DNA of 64,000 nucleotides from Strigamia acuminata (Eukaryota > Arthropoda > Chilopoda > Geophilomorpha > Linotaeniidae): the NCBI GenBank assembly GCA_949358305.1, contig OX442322.1:7006001-7070000 (forward strand), written 5' to 3'. Below the pieces are notes generated by a model, which did no database searches, was not told where the DNA came from, and saw nothing but the letters and a program-made list of their open reading frames with translations. Positions 21,074-30,704 of this stretch are shown one piece after another (position 1 is the first letter of the stretch; the number at the start of each line of letters is the position of its first letter). The position numbers and the translations under genes are program-made.

Positions 21074-22791
21074 GTTTAACACCTAAAGCTGTGTCGGAAC
21101 CACCGAATGTGGAGCGCGTGTTGCCACCAAAATCTGTGTTGACCGCGCCTAATACTGACCCATTACTTCCGAAGTTGACTTCATTCGTGATGATTTCTCC
21201 TAAAGAGAAAGATGTGTCCGAGGAGCCAAAAATTGAGATCGGGATTGGAGAGAGAGTACGACGTGATTCCCAATATGTGAAGATCGTCTGGAATGACATC
21301 CAATTTATTGCGCAATTTGACTCTGGTGCTCAGACCTGCATCATGGCGCAAGATCTGTATGAAAAGCTGCATGAGAAGATGGGGGTGGAAATGGTTGTGT
21401 TGCACGAGACCATTCGCGTTGCCAATAATCAATTAGTTGAGGTTTTGGGTAGCGTGGAAATAACCGTGCGTGCACCTCAAACCCTGATCTCTTTTGTGTG
21501 CTTGGTTATAGAGGACTCATCAGCGGACTTGCTGCTCGGACGAGATTTCTGTCGAGCGGTTGGATTATGTACGGACCATGGACTTAATTGCTGGTTCATA
21601 AGAGGTTCGGAGGAACGGCTTAGTTTCATGACTATGAGACAGGCGCTGGCCTCCGATCCGGTACTTTTGTTGCCACTAATCCCCGCCGCCCCTAAGATGG
21701 CAGTTCCTGCCCCGATTAGTGATGTAAATTGTGTTTTGTTGAATCATCGCACATTGCCCGCCGAAACTTTTGAGTTACCGCATGACGATGCGCCATTCAG
21801 AGTTAAGGTGGTGGTTTCGCGTAAGACCGCGGAAAATAGGAGTTGGACATTTCTTTGGTCACCTCCGCGACGCGAAAAGTCGCACAGAACTAAATTCCGG
21901 AATACGACACGTGTCTATCGGAGGCCCATGAGTTTTAGCCAGTCCCGACGTTCTAAACGGGTGCGCAGGGCTCGAAAGAGATTGTCGCAGTCTGCGGAGT
22001 CGTCTGTTCCGTCAGTTCCTCCCGATTCAGTTATTTTGGATGTGGAGGGGAAAGTTGGTTCCACTGGTGGACAGTTTTCTCCTACGACCAATTTTGTTGA
22101 ATATCTGCCTTGTCCTGATCCGACTAAGTTGGACTGGATTTATGGGCAGTTATCAAACCAACTATCACCAAAACGCATCACTCATTTGATTGACGCGTTA
22201 AAACCCGTTTCGAACATCTTCAGAGAAGAAGTGGGGTTGTGCAATAACACTTTTTTTGAGGTTGATCTTAAACCTGACTTTAGGCCAATACACGTGCCTG
22301 TTAGGCCGGTAAACCCTGCTAAGAAAGCTATTATTGATCAATACATCGATCAAAAGCTGGCGCAGGGTATTATTCGCCGCTCGAAGAGTGATTGTGCCGT
22401 GGCCCCTGTTGTCGTGCCCAAGAAAGATGGCAGATGGAGGTGCGCCATGGACTTTCGCCCTATCAACGCGCAAACGATGCCTGACGTGTATCCCCTCCCA
22501 GATATTGATAACATCTTTTCATATTTGGGCGGGGCTAAGTGGTTTTCCATAATAGATGGACGTGAAGCGTTTCATCAGATCGGCGTTAGGCCAGGAGATG
22601 AACGTTTTCTCGCTTTTATCACGCATCGCGGACTCTACGAGTATGTCCGCATGCCTTTTGGACCAATAAATGGCCCTGCGACACTGCAACGCGCTATGAA
22701 TCTTACGCTTGCGGAATTTCTGTACAAATGCGTCTTTGTTTACATCGACGACATTATTGTCTTTAGTAAAACATTTGAAGAAGTATGTTGA
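20977..22791 (+). CDS. Gypsy D pol part 1 (protease, reverse transcriptase), in -1 frame to gag
   Basis: The frame is open from 20977, but translation is expected to enter by -1 slippage at 21010-21016 rather than at the listed Met. Protease: IAQFDSGAQTCIM with the catalytic Asp codon at 21319, then LLLGRDFC. A basic stretch (RRSKRVRRARKRLS) precedes reverse transcriptase. Reverse transcriptase: VPKKDGRWRCAMDFRPIN, WFSIIDGREAFHQI and FVYIDDIIVFSK (catalytic pair Asp-Asp). The frame ends in a TGA at 22789-22791 after FSKTFEE. An extra G in GAAGAAGTATGTTGAA (about 22780-22787) shifts the frame, and the protein resumes in the 22709-25783 frame. Recent mutation or sequencing error, since the LTRs are almost identical. 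Confidence 0.92.
   Translation: MPALLQTLGRSGKRERAPTEVRRQSGGPKEEVGLTPKAVSEPPNVERVLPPKSVLTAPNTDPLLPKLTSFVMISPKEKDVSEEPKIEIGIGERVRRDSQYVKIVWNDIQFIAQFDSGAQTCIMAQDLYEKLHEKMGVEMVVLHETIRVANNQLVEVLGSVEITVRAPQTLISFVCLVIEDSSADLLLGRDFCRAVGLCTDHGLNCWFIRGSEERLSFMTMRQALASDPVLLLPLIPAAPKMAVPAPISDVNCVLLNHRTLPAETFELPHDDAPFRVKVVVSRKTAENRSWTFLWSPPRREKSHRTKFRNTTRVYRRPMSFSQSRRSKRVRRARKRLSQSAESSVPSVPPDSVILDVEGKVGSTGGQFSPTTNFVEYLPCPDPTKLDWIYGQLSNQLSPKRITHLIDALKPVSNIFREEVGLCNNTFFEVDLKPDFRPIHVPVRPVNPAKKAIIDQYIDQKLAQGIIRRSKSDCAVAPVVVPKKDGRWRCAMDFRPINAQTMPDVYPLPDIDNIFSYLGGAKWFSIIDGREAFHQIGVRPGDERFLAFITHRGLYEYVRMPFGPINGPATLQRAMNLTLAEFLYKCVFVYIDDIIVFSKTFEEVC
21010..21060 (+). promoter_or_regulatory. Programmed -1 ribosomal frameshift signal (gypsy D gag/pol)
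   Basis: The heptamer G GGA AAC at 21010-21016 lies in the gag reading frame in the X XXY YYZ form required for -1 slippage. A 6-base spacer (GAGAGA) follows. Then a stem is possible between GGGCCCCCACT (21023-21033) and AGTGGTGGACCC (21049-21060), about 10 pairs with one mismatch and one bulge, loop of 15 bases. Pol is in the -1 frame relative to gag and the two overlap here, so position and frame agree with function. Confidence 0.82.
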
Positions 22792-25783
22792 ACATCTGAA
22801 GCAAGTTTTGACACTTCTTGACGCGGCAGGATTCACGATGAATGCCGGCAAGACAGAGTTGTGTAAGCGTAGCCTTGAGGTGTTGGGTCATATTGTTGAA
22901 GAAGGAAAGATTCGTCCTAATCCGAAAAAGACCAGCGCGATCCAGTTATTTCCCGCGCCAACTAATGTAAAAGAGTTGCAGCGCTTTAAGGGCATGATTG
23001 GGTACTATTCTTCGTTTTGTCCGGGGTACTCGAAGACTTGTGAAGTTTTCAGGCCCTTGATGAAGAAGAACGCGCCATGGAATTGGACGGATGGCTGTCA
23101 AGCAGCGTTCGAGTATCTGCGGGACCAAGTTGCAACATCAACTTTGCAGCGGAGGTTTCCTGACTGGTCGAAGCCGTATATTCTGCAGACAGACGCGAGC
23201 TACTCAGGCTTGGGTGCTGCGTTGATGCAATTGGATAATAACGGCATTCGTGTGCCAATTGCATTTGCTTCGCGCGCTTTAAATAGTGCGGAAAAGAATT
23301 ATAATGTTACGGAGATCGAGTGTCTAGCTGCTGTTTGGGCGGTTAAGCGTTTCCGCAGTTACTTAGAACTTATGGATTTTTACCTTGAGAGCGATCACAA
23401 GTGTTTAAAATGGCTTTTTGCTCAGCGCGAACCAAAGGGCAGATTGGCTCGATGGATTCTGTCAATGTCAGACTTTCGGTTTACATTTCTGCATTGCAGT
23501 GGCACAAGTAATCGTGTCGCTGATGCGTTGAGCAGAGCTCCTGTAGATCCGGCCATTGAAATTGGCGATGATGATTGTCCGCTCGTAGATGATGCGACAT
23601 ATTGTGCGTTCTTTGACGATTTCGCGAGTTGGCCGACCATTGAGATGGTGGAGCTTGACGAGCATTTCGTGCCTAAACCATCTGGCTCAAAGATCGTTAA
23701 CGCGGCCAAACTTCGAAAGAAATTGCGTATTCTTCAAAAGAAACGTGAATTTGAGGAGTTGGAACCGCTTGAGTTGTTTGGGGATTTAAACATCCGACCC
23801 CCCAAACCCCCCGGCCCCTCAAGGGGGGGTAGTGTGCCGGCCGACATGGGAAATGCCGTGTTCGGTGCACACCAGCTCTCCGGTGTAATTACGCCTCCAG
23901 CTGCCTTGCCGCCAAAAAGGCGTGTTGGAAGGCCTTGTAAGGTTAAAGTGGTTCCTTCTGATCCTGTGCCTAAAAGGAAAAGAGGACGGCCACCAAAACA
24001 AAAACGTAAAGTTGGAAGACCCAAAAAGGTTGTATCACCTGCAAGAAGTGAGCATTCGTCTTCACCAGCGTCACCAGTTTCGAATAGAGGAAAATCTGGT
24101 AGCGAGCGATTTTTGAGTGACCATAGTTCCGACGAATATCGGACTACGGTGCCACCTTTGCCGACGCGACCAAATACGCGTTCGAGGCAGACTCAACAAC
24201 CTTTGGACGGCCAAGTCTCGCCATACGAATCCGAAGATTTGGATGAGGATCGACCGACTGAGCATCCGGCTTACGAGCTTTTGCCAACTCAGAAAAGAAT
24301 GAGGGAGGTTCAGTTGGCTGATAGTTGGGCGAAGGGTATTATAATGTATCTGGATACTGGGCATTTGCCGCCTGACGAAGACGAGGCTGAGAAAATTAAA
24401 AAGCAATCTGTTGACATGGCCTTGTATCATGGGCTTCTGTGTAGGTACCCGCCAGTAACAATTGGCCAACGCGCTGAATCGCGTCGTATTTACTTGCCAG
24501 AACCTTTGAGACAAATTTATTTTCACTGCCTTCACTTCCCGCCAACTTCTGGCCACCTCGGAATTGAAAAGACCATGATGCGTTTAAAGACGCGTGTTTT
24601 TTGGCCAGGAATGAAGCGAGATGTGGCTGAGTGGATCAAGGTATGCGGGCCATGCCAGAGAGCAAAGGTCGAACGGCGTTTGCCAATGGGAGAAATGGAG
24701 ACGGCAAAACCACGCCGTCGTTTCAGAACCATTTACATCGACTACTTTGGGAAAAAGTTGAAGTCTAGCCGGGGTAATTGCTACGCGTTCGTGATGGTGG
24801 ATGCGGCTAGTAGATGGGTTGACGTTCGGCTTACTGAAAATGCAGATGTGCCAACTACCATCAGGCAAATTGAGAAATTTGTGCAACGTTGGGCCTTCCC
24901 AAAGACTTTAATTAGTGACAATGCGCCTACTTTTCGTTCTGCGCGTTTTCAAGCGCACTGTGCGGGAATGGGCATTGTAAATAAGTACATATCTGTGTAT
25001 CATCCGCAAGGGAATTTGGCGGAGCGCCTGAACCAGTCACTGAAGACCTGCATTCTCGCGTACATCGACGAGCACGTGAATTGGGACCGTCATATTGGCT
25101 ACTTCATTTTGGCCATTAACGCCAGTTATCAAACGTCGCTGAAGTTCTCACCGTATATGATGATCGTTGGACAGGAAGCGCGTTATCCAGGCGACCTCGA
25201 CAGCGACACCGACGACGGGGATCCTCTCCCGCCGGATGAGGCGAGGTATTTGCATCGTTACATGCTACGCGTCGGAGCCGAGGCGCGGAAGAACTTGGAG
25301 ATAGCGAACCTGCGACATAAGCGATGGTACGATCGGAAACGGCGGCCCCACGACTTCAAGCCTGGCGACTGGGTCACACTGAAGAGCAGGATCTTGTCGT
25401 CGGCGGACAAGCAGGTTTCAGCGGGTTTCCAGCAGCGTACCGAAGGGATTTACATCATCCACCGGATCATCGGGCCGAATACCGTGTTGCTGATGAAGGA
25501 GGACGGAAGTGTTACACAACCTTACCACATCGTGGACCTCCGACATTGGTATCGCGACCCGGATGAAGACGCGAAGGACTCGGAGGATGTTCCGGACCCG
25601 CTGGAAGTGCTGAGTACTGTTGGATACGGTTGCGGCGCTAGTTTTATTTCCCGGGTGGATATGAACGATATATACGCCCGAGTGGACAAATTCAGTGCGG
25701 AATCACGCGAGATTTGCATAAAATATTATGCCGAGAACGATATTCGGTATAATGATTGTGAACAGGAAGAGGATCCGCCATAA
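22709..25783 (+). CDS. Gypsy D pol part 2 (RNase H, AT-hook linker, integrase)
   Basis: Continues pol after the 1-base shift; meaningful from about 22788 (YVEHLKQ). RNase H: LQTDASYSGLGAALM, NVTEIECLAAVWAVKRF, ESDHKCLKWL, NRVADALSRAP. The linker carries three AT-hook-like motifs (RVGRPCK at 23921, KRGRPPK at about 23977, KVGRPKK at about 24008) in a Lys/Pro-rich segment, unusual for pol. Integrase: HHCC finger (H-SGHLG ... CGPCQR), YIDYFGK, LISDNAPTF and HPQGNLAERLNQS (D, D, E), and a GPNTVLL motif in the C-terminal domain. The tail is acidic. Removes RNA, then inserts the cDNA. Intact apart from the junction upstream. Confidence 0.93.
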   Translation: MRNFCTNASLFTSTTLLSLVKHLKKYVEHLKQVLTLLDAAGFTMNAGKTELCKRSLEVLGHIVEEGKIRPNPKKTSAIQLFPAPTNVKELQRFKGMIGYYSSFCPGYSKTCEVFRPLMKKNAPWNWTDGCQAAFEYLRDQVATSTLQRRFPDWSKPYILQTDASYSGLGAALMQLDNNGIRVPIAFASRALNSAEKNYNVTEIECLAAVWAVKRFRSYLELMDFYLESDHKCLKWLFAQREPKGRLARWILSMSDFRFTFLHCSGTSNRVADALSRAPVDPAIEIGDDDCPLVDDATYCAFFDDFASWPTIEMVELDEHFVPKPSGSKIVNAAKLRKKLRILQKKREFEELEPLELFGDLNIRPPKPPGPSRGGSVPADMGNAVFGAHQLSGVITPPAALPPKRRVGRPCKVKVVPSDPVPKRKRGRPPKQKRKVGRPKKVVSPARSEHSSSPASPVSNRGKSGSERFLSDHSSDEYRTTVPPLPTRPNTRSRQTQQPLDGQVSPYESEDLDEDRPTEHPAYELLPTQKRMREVQLADSWAKGIIMYLDTGHLPPDEDEAEKIKKQSVDMALYHGLLCRYPPVTIGQRAESRRIYLPEPLRQIYFHCLHFPPTSGHLGIEKTMMRLKTRVFWPGMKRDVAEWIKVCGPCQRAKVERRLPMGEMETAKPRRRFRTIYIDYFGKKLKSSRGNCYAFVMVDAASRWVDVRLTENADVPTTIRQIEKFVQRWAFPKTLISDNAPTFRSARFQAHCAGMGIVNKYISVYHPQGNLAERLNQSLKTCILAYIDEHVNWDRHIGYFILAINASYQTSLKFSPYMMIVGQEARYPGDLDSDTDDGDPLPPDEARYLHRYMLRVGAEARKNLEIANLRHKRWYDRKRRPHDFKPGDWVTLKSRILSSADKQVSAGFQQRTEGIYIIHRIIGPNTVLLMKEDGSVTQPYHIVDLRHWYRDPDEDAKDSEDVPDPLEVLSTVGYGCGASFISRVDMNDIYARVDKFSAESREICIKYYAENDIRYNDCEQEEDPP

Positions 25784-27138
25784 CAGCCTTCTTTTTATGT
25801 TTTTAAAGTGTTTATTAATATTTATTCGTTTTTTTTAGCATTGTTTCAATTTTATAAGAGTTTTGGTGTTCGTGTTGATTTTTGTTTACATTGGGATGAG
25901 TGTGTTGTTGTGTTTTTTGATGTATTTTGCACTAATATTTGGTTTTAAAACATTTTTTACTAATTGTTGATATTCGCTGACGTTTCGAGGGGGAATGCGG
26001 GGTCAAAACTCCATTCTTTTCCCGTCGGAGTGTTTACGCGACTTTGTTTTCATTAACTTAGATTTTGTAAGCGCTTGGTGTTGTTTTTCATGCTCGGTGA
26101 CTGTTGCGCGTGTGTGGTCTTGTTTGCGACAGATGGCGCCGGAGTGTCTAGTGTCATCTGACCAGTGACGTCACTTGTCAATCGGTGTCTGGCTGCCATC
26201 TTGTTTTCGCGACTTGACACGGTGCACATCGTCTCCACGCGTTCGGGATATTTTGAACGCGATTTGTGCTGAGAAACTGAGCGTGAGGACACACCGAGGC
26301 GCGTTGACTGTTGTAGTAATACTAATCGTGAGTTTTATTGAAGTTTTGAGTGATTTTTGATAATTTTTCGCCGCTCGAGCAAACAAGTGTTTTTGAGTGC
26401 CGTTACTTGATTTATTTCTCGCCACGTGCCTCTACGCGAAGTTAGGAGAAGTTTATGTTAGTTTCTCGTTGATTTTATGGTTTTATTTAGTTTTAGAGTC
26501 TAATTAACGACAATTTACACGTGTTTAGAATTTTCGAGTGTTTTTTCGTGAATGTATTAGTTTCGTTTTGCAAAATGCAAGATGGCGTCGCCATACGCCT
26601 TAGATTTTTCTTTCGGGTCACGTGATGTCGTCCATCTTTGTCAAGTGCCCGTATGTCTATAGATGGACTTAGCCAATTTTTGAGCTTGTGCATTTTGCTT
26701 TGCTACGCGATAGACTTCGTTCGTTCGCGTGTCGCTCATTAATTGAGTTTAATTGTTACGATGAACTTTATACATTTGTGCGAAGATTTTGTATTGTTGT
26801 TAGATTTTTTGATTAATGTTTTTTCTGTTATTTTTAACTTTTGTTTTGGGTTATTGCGCATTGGTATTTCGCTCATTTTGATCGTGATCCCATTTCACGC
26901 GCTTTGTTTCCTAATTTTCATAACATCAGTGATTTTTAATTGCGAGTACCTTTTTTGGCTAAGTTACGAGCTGCTACTCGAATTGTATCGCGTAATTTTT
27001 TATAATCCGCGTTATTAGCTGTTTAGATTTGTATTTTTTGTTTACTCTTGCTCGAGTGGTGTAATTTTTGTCATTTGTTGTTTGTATGATTTTTTGACTT
27101 ATTTTTGTTGCTTCCGATTTAGTGATTGAATTTATGAT
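25784..27138 (+). other. Gypsy D spacer between pol and the third ORF, with splice-acceptor-like end
   Basis: About 1.35 kb of T-rich sequence. One small frame (26761-27018, 86 codons from its Met) encodes a strikingly hydrophobic peptide with perhaps three membrane segments (LLLDFLINVFSVIFNFCF, ISLILIVIPFHALCFLIF); T-rich DNA gives such peptides by chance, so I do not call it a gene. A pyrimidine-rich tract ending CTTCCGATTTAG (AG at 27121-27122) lies 16 bases before the ORF3 start and fits a 3' splice site. Confidence 0.55.
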
Positions 27139-28929
27139 ATGACCGGACGTGGTAACGGATCGAGGCCCCCGTCGCGTGGTGGAAAGGGCCACAAGAACAA
27201 AACACCCGTCGAAACGCGCCGCCAGCGACAGGCGCGTGAGAGATACGTGTGCCCCTACCCAGTGCCCGGACTATTTGAGCGAGGCCCGGTCTTGATGCCG
27301 AACTATCATCCCGACCACCCGATGTGTCGGGCCTTCCCCAATCGAGAGTTGTGCCCGGTGTGCTCGGGTTGGGGCCACCTTCGTGATGGTGCGGAGGAAT
27401 GTTTCGTGTGCGAGGGGTTTGGGAATTTGAGGCGCGCTCAATTCCGGATTTGGATGCGGCGCGTGCAGGCCCTGTGTTTGGGGCGGACCATCGCGGATGG
27501 ACGGGACATTTCGCGTTACGTGCTCCCGAGGATTTTCCAGCCTTTACTCGGTTCCGCCTCTGATTGTAACCGCTTCGTTATACAACATGAAGCGTACTGG
27601 AGGAATACGATGCAGATGGCCGCTCGCGCTGGATTCCGTCCGCACAATTGGCAGTACTCACCGTTGGGGTGCCTGGTGTTGGCATCTGGGGTGACGGCGC
27701 CGCCATTGCCCTCATTTTTTCGACGTTATGCGCTGAGGGAAGCTCCGGTGGCTCCAAGAGCAGAGAGGCTTCCGTCCGTGACTCCGAGACTCCATTCTGC
27801 AGCTCATAAAAAGCGCGATGATCCAAATGCTTTTATTGCAACAGGGGCGGCGCGATTCGATGAGGAACGAGATCGACTCCGAGGAATCGAGGAGCGTAAT
27901 GAGAATTTACTCCAGGACATCGCGCATTTGCAGGACTTTCATCGTCGTGTGCGAACGGAGATCGTTGCGTGTGATGTGGCTGCTGCCGCCGGTGCCTCGA
28001 CCGTACCGTTGATAAGACCTGTTCCCACGTTGACGCTGGTCCCCGAGCCGTCTGGGCCTTCCGTCGAGACTGAGGTGCCGCCACCGATTGACGAGGTTGC
28101 GTTGTCCACGGCCTTGTTGCCGGCTGGTGTGTTGATCTGCGAGATGGATGAGATGGCGACGCCATTTGGTGTCAGTTTGCGTCGCGACTGGGCCGAGAGC
28201 GACCTCGACTACCTCATCCGGTGCCACGACGAGGCTGCGCGTCGCCGAGAAGTTGCTGGTTCGAGGGGAATGATTCCTCATTCTTCCCTTGAACAAATGG
28301 AGGACTCAATGGACTACGTGGGTGAGTTACCCAACCTCCGCGTATGTTTGACTGAAGCCGGCCGAGGAGTCGAGTATTTGCCAGCGGGCGAGGAGTCGGA
28401 CGATGATGAGGATTCCCGACCGCGGCGACAGCTTTCGCCACTGTTTACTGGCCATCAAACCCAGCGTGACTTGCCTTTTCCGACTCAGCCCGAGGATTTG
28501 ACCGCTGCCGTTCGAAAGTTGGTGGCTGACCAGCACAAGAAGCGCGACTTTGCGACGCTGCGAGAGCTCGAGCTGTATTTTGAGACGATAATGGCGCGTG
28601 CTCATTTTGATGTGATTTTTCCCATGGGTACCCTGGAATGGGAGGGCCCGTCCCGCTGGCGTAGCGACACCTACTTGGATTCAGATTCCACCCGATGGCG
28701 CGAGTTTTTCTACGGAATTATCAAACGCGAACTTGGACTTTCGGAAAGCATGGCGGCCCTTGTGCACCTTCTTGAAGAGGGGCACATCATGACCCTGCAA
28801 CGACTAATCGCCAACGTTTTGACTGAGTTTCGTCCGCGAAAGGAGCGCCAGTTGGGGGATGTCGTGACGTACCGCGCCATTGGTCTGATGAAAGAACTCA
28901 TTACGGCCATTACGGGGTATGAGTTCTGA
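27139..28929 (+). CDS. Gypsy D third ORF: 596-residue protein with two DnaJ-type CxxCxGxG motifs
   Basis: Start ATG at 27139, just after a likely 3' splice site, so it could be made from a spliced RNA as envelope genes are. Basic N-terminus (residues 1-35). Two zinc-binding motifs of DnaJ form follow: CPVCSGWG (72-79) and CFVCEGFG (88-95). A probable coiled coil lies at about 235-275 (FDEERDRLRGIEERNENLL), an acidic patch at about 415-425 (EESDDDEDS), and a helical C-terminal domain from about 450. No signal peptide or membrane segment is seen, so it does not look like an envelope. The long uninterrupted frame in a young element argues that it is maintained. I do not recognise the full-length protein; the two motifs match half of a DnaJ Cys-rich domain, and the role is unknown. 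Confidence 0.85.
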   Translation: MTGRGNGSRPPSRGGKGHKNKTPVETRRQRQARERYVCPYPVPGLFERGPVLMPNYHPDHPMCRAFPNRELCPVCSGWGHLRDGAEECFVCEGFGNLRRAQFRIWMRRVQALCLGRTIADGRDISRYVLPRIFQPLLGSASDCNRFVIQHEAYWRNTMQMAARAGFRPHNWQYSPLGCLVLASGVTAPPLPSFFRRYALREAPVAPRAERLPSVTPRLHSAAHKKRDDPNAFIATGAARFDEERDRLRGIEERNENLLQDIAHLQDFHRRVRTEIVACDVAAAAGASTVPLIRPVPTLTLVPEPSGPSVETEVPPPIDEVALSTALLPAGVLICEMDEMATPFGVSLRRDWAESDLDYLIRCHDEAARRREVAGSRGMIPHSSLEQMEDSMDYVGELPNLRVCLTEAGRGVEYLPAGEESDDDEDSRPRRQLSPLFTGHQTQRDLPFPTQPEDLTAAVRKLVADQHKKRDFATLRELELYFETIMARAHFDVIFPMGTLEWEGPSRWRSDTYLDSDSTRWREFFYGIIKRELGLSESMAALVHLLEEGHIMTLQRLIANVLTEFRPRKERQLGDVVTYRAIGLMKELITAITGYEF

Positions 28930-29471
28930 GTGTTTTGTGCCTTTTTAAGTGACATTTTTTCCCGAACGTGACTTTTTTCGCGTAGTTCTTCGCGAAGTTA
29001 GTGTTGAACGCGAACTTTTCTTTTGAACAATACCAGTGATATTGACATTTTCCTGAATCGTGTTTGTTTTATTTTTTGTGTTCTTTGTCGCGCCGATGTT
29101 TGAATTTGATTTTTTCTTTACGCGACTTTGAATTTTGTCTTTGATATTTAGTGTAGTGCATTTCTAGTGTTTAATAAGTGTCGAGATGCCCTTATGGCGT
29201 GATTTAATGCGATTAACGCATTCTTGGCCTGGCGCTTATGCTAGTAGTTTTTCTTGTTATTGTTCAGTTTTTAGAGCGCTTAACGCTTGCGTTGTTTAGT
29301 CGGCGCGTTAGTTATTTAATGAGTTTACGCGATAAGTTCTCGCACCTCATTAGTGTTTGATTTTTGTTTTTGATCATTCCAACAGTGTCATTTGATTTGA
29401 TTTTTTGTATCGCATTTTACTTTCGTTTTCAGATTTTGAACAGAGATTAAAACACTCTGGTCCGAGGGGCG
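28930..29471 (+). other. Gypsy D 3' untranslated region and polypurine tract
   Basis: AT-rich with no gene. The purine tract GAGGGGCG directly precedes the 3' LTR at 29472. Confidence 0.7.
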
Positions 29472-30466
29472 TGTCACGGCCCGGCATTTACGCGCTTTGT
29501 AATCCTCACCTAATTGTTGTGTTGTGCGCATTATTCCGTGTGTTTTCCACCATTGTTAAAACTCCCAATAAATCCCTAAACCTATTTGTGTTTGAATTTG
29601 AGTTTTGATTTGTCCTCATTTATGTTTATCCCTTGACCTGGCCTGGTGTGGCTCAATTTGGCCACATCAGACTAGTCTAAGTCAGGTATTTCCCACTGTT
29701 ACCCCTCCTGATTTCGTTTAGTTTATCCTATCTAATTTAAATATTTAGTCACTCGCGATTGACTCATCGCGATGATTATTCACGAGCGCGCCTGATTGGC
29801 TTACGCGTGCTTGACTCATGGTTTTCCCCTCGTTTTCTGTGATGGACTTGGCCCAAGTTCACTTCTGAGCTGTTTCAGCCAAGTCTGATCAGAAGGCGTA
29901 AGACCATGAGCTATCGTAAGTGCCTTAACTGGCCGTTGTGCATTTGGCGACTTTTCCTGTGTTAATTCGCAGTAACTCCATGCAAGTTAACTCTGCGTGT
30001 TTGAGGATTTACATTATCATATCGCGTGTCTAAATTCCGCGTGTCATCTTTGTTTCCTTTCCTTTCGATGTTCTTTTGTGTTTACACGATGTTTTATGCC
30101 GCTGATACGTGCCGAAGGACTAGAAGTTAGATTCAAGTAGCTAATGAGTTGTTTATTTCGTCTTTTGCGCGCGATTAGTGCGCGCTTGCTCGGTCTGGCC
30201 GCTCCGCCATTAGGGGCCCCTGCCAGATTAGCTTAAGCCACGTTAGCGTTGTTAAGTCCGCACGTGAGTATTACTTCTTCCACTTTTAAGACTCCAACAA
30301 ACTCGGTAATAATTCGTAACATGATCGAATAGGGGGTTAAGCTTGCCGCCACACTTCAGGCTGCTTAACGTTGCCGGGCCCTTATTCGGGACCAGGCTCT
30401 CTTGTATCGTAACTGGCGCGTCTTTCAAACGCGGTTTCCAATACCAGAAACAACCGGTTCATGACA
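29472..30466 (+). repeat. 3' LTR of gypsy D
   Basis: 995 bp, nearly identical to 17877-18871. Target duplication GACC follows at 30467-30470. Confidence 0.95.
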
Positions 30467-30704
30467 GACCACTTAATCTGAGCATGGAAGCATCATGGCG
30501 ACACCCTAAATTGAAATAAAAATTATATTTATTATTTTAGTGTTATATTTTAAGCAAAAGTAAAAATACGCACCTTCCAGTGGACCATACATGTGTACTA
30601 TTAAACCATTTGGAGTCACTACTGATTGAAACTTCAAAACATGAATTTTTTTATGGCCACTGTACACGATACGCTGATTACGAGTAGGTCTACATATCGG
30701 ACGT
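30467..30704 (-). pseudogene. PIF/Harbinger transposase, central fragment with an intron
   Basis: On the minus strand from 30704: CRPTRNQRIVYSGHKKIHV and LKFQSVVTPNGLIVHMYGPL, the DDE_Tnp_4 core after the first Asp motif. A 68-base GT-AG intron follows (30573 down to 30506), then CRHDASMLRLSGL, which holds the second catalytic Asp. The exon joins to an unbroken frame at EG-CRHDA. The piece is bounded by element C on the right (duplication ACGT at 30701-30704) and element D on the left (duplication GACC). It continues N-terminally at 41861 and C-terminally at 17876. Confidence 0.9.
30506..30573 (-). other. Intron in the Harbinger transposase gene
   Basis: Minus-strand GTGCGT donor at 30573 and ATTTAG acceptor ending at 30506, 68 bases, strongly AT-rich. 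Removing it joins GPLEG to CRHDA in frame, the conserved order of this transposase family. Confidence 0.85.

Larger units (their letters stand above)
17877..30466 (+). mobile_element. Gypsy element D (plus strand, 12.6 kb, nearly intact) in the Harbinger transposase gene
   Basis: 995-bp LTRs (17877-18871 and 29472-30466) start TGTCACGG and end TTCATGACA; only one difference was seen by eye. The 4-bp target duplication GACC is at 17873-17876 and 30467-30470, and the Harbinger frame (SGL) continues across the empty site. PBS TGGTGCCGAAACCCGGGA starts at 18874; PPT GAGGGGCG precedes the 3' LTR. Genes: gag, pol in the -1 frame, and a third ORF of 596 codons. At 12.6 kb it is long for the family because of the 3.7 kb between the end of pol and the 3' LTR. 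Very recent insertion with one apparent 1-base frameshift in pol. Confidence 0.95.

Noticed and set aside
26761-27018. Envelope-like protein in gypsy D
   Set aside because: Hydrophobic, but only 86 codons with no ectodomain, Cys pattern or cleavage site; T-rich DNA explains it.
27139-28929. Gypsy D ORF3 as an envelope gene
   Set aside because: No signal peptide, no transmembrane anchor, zinc motifs and coiled coil instead.
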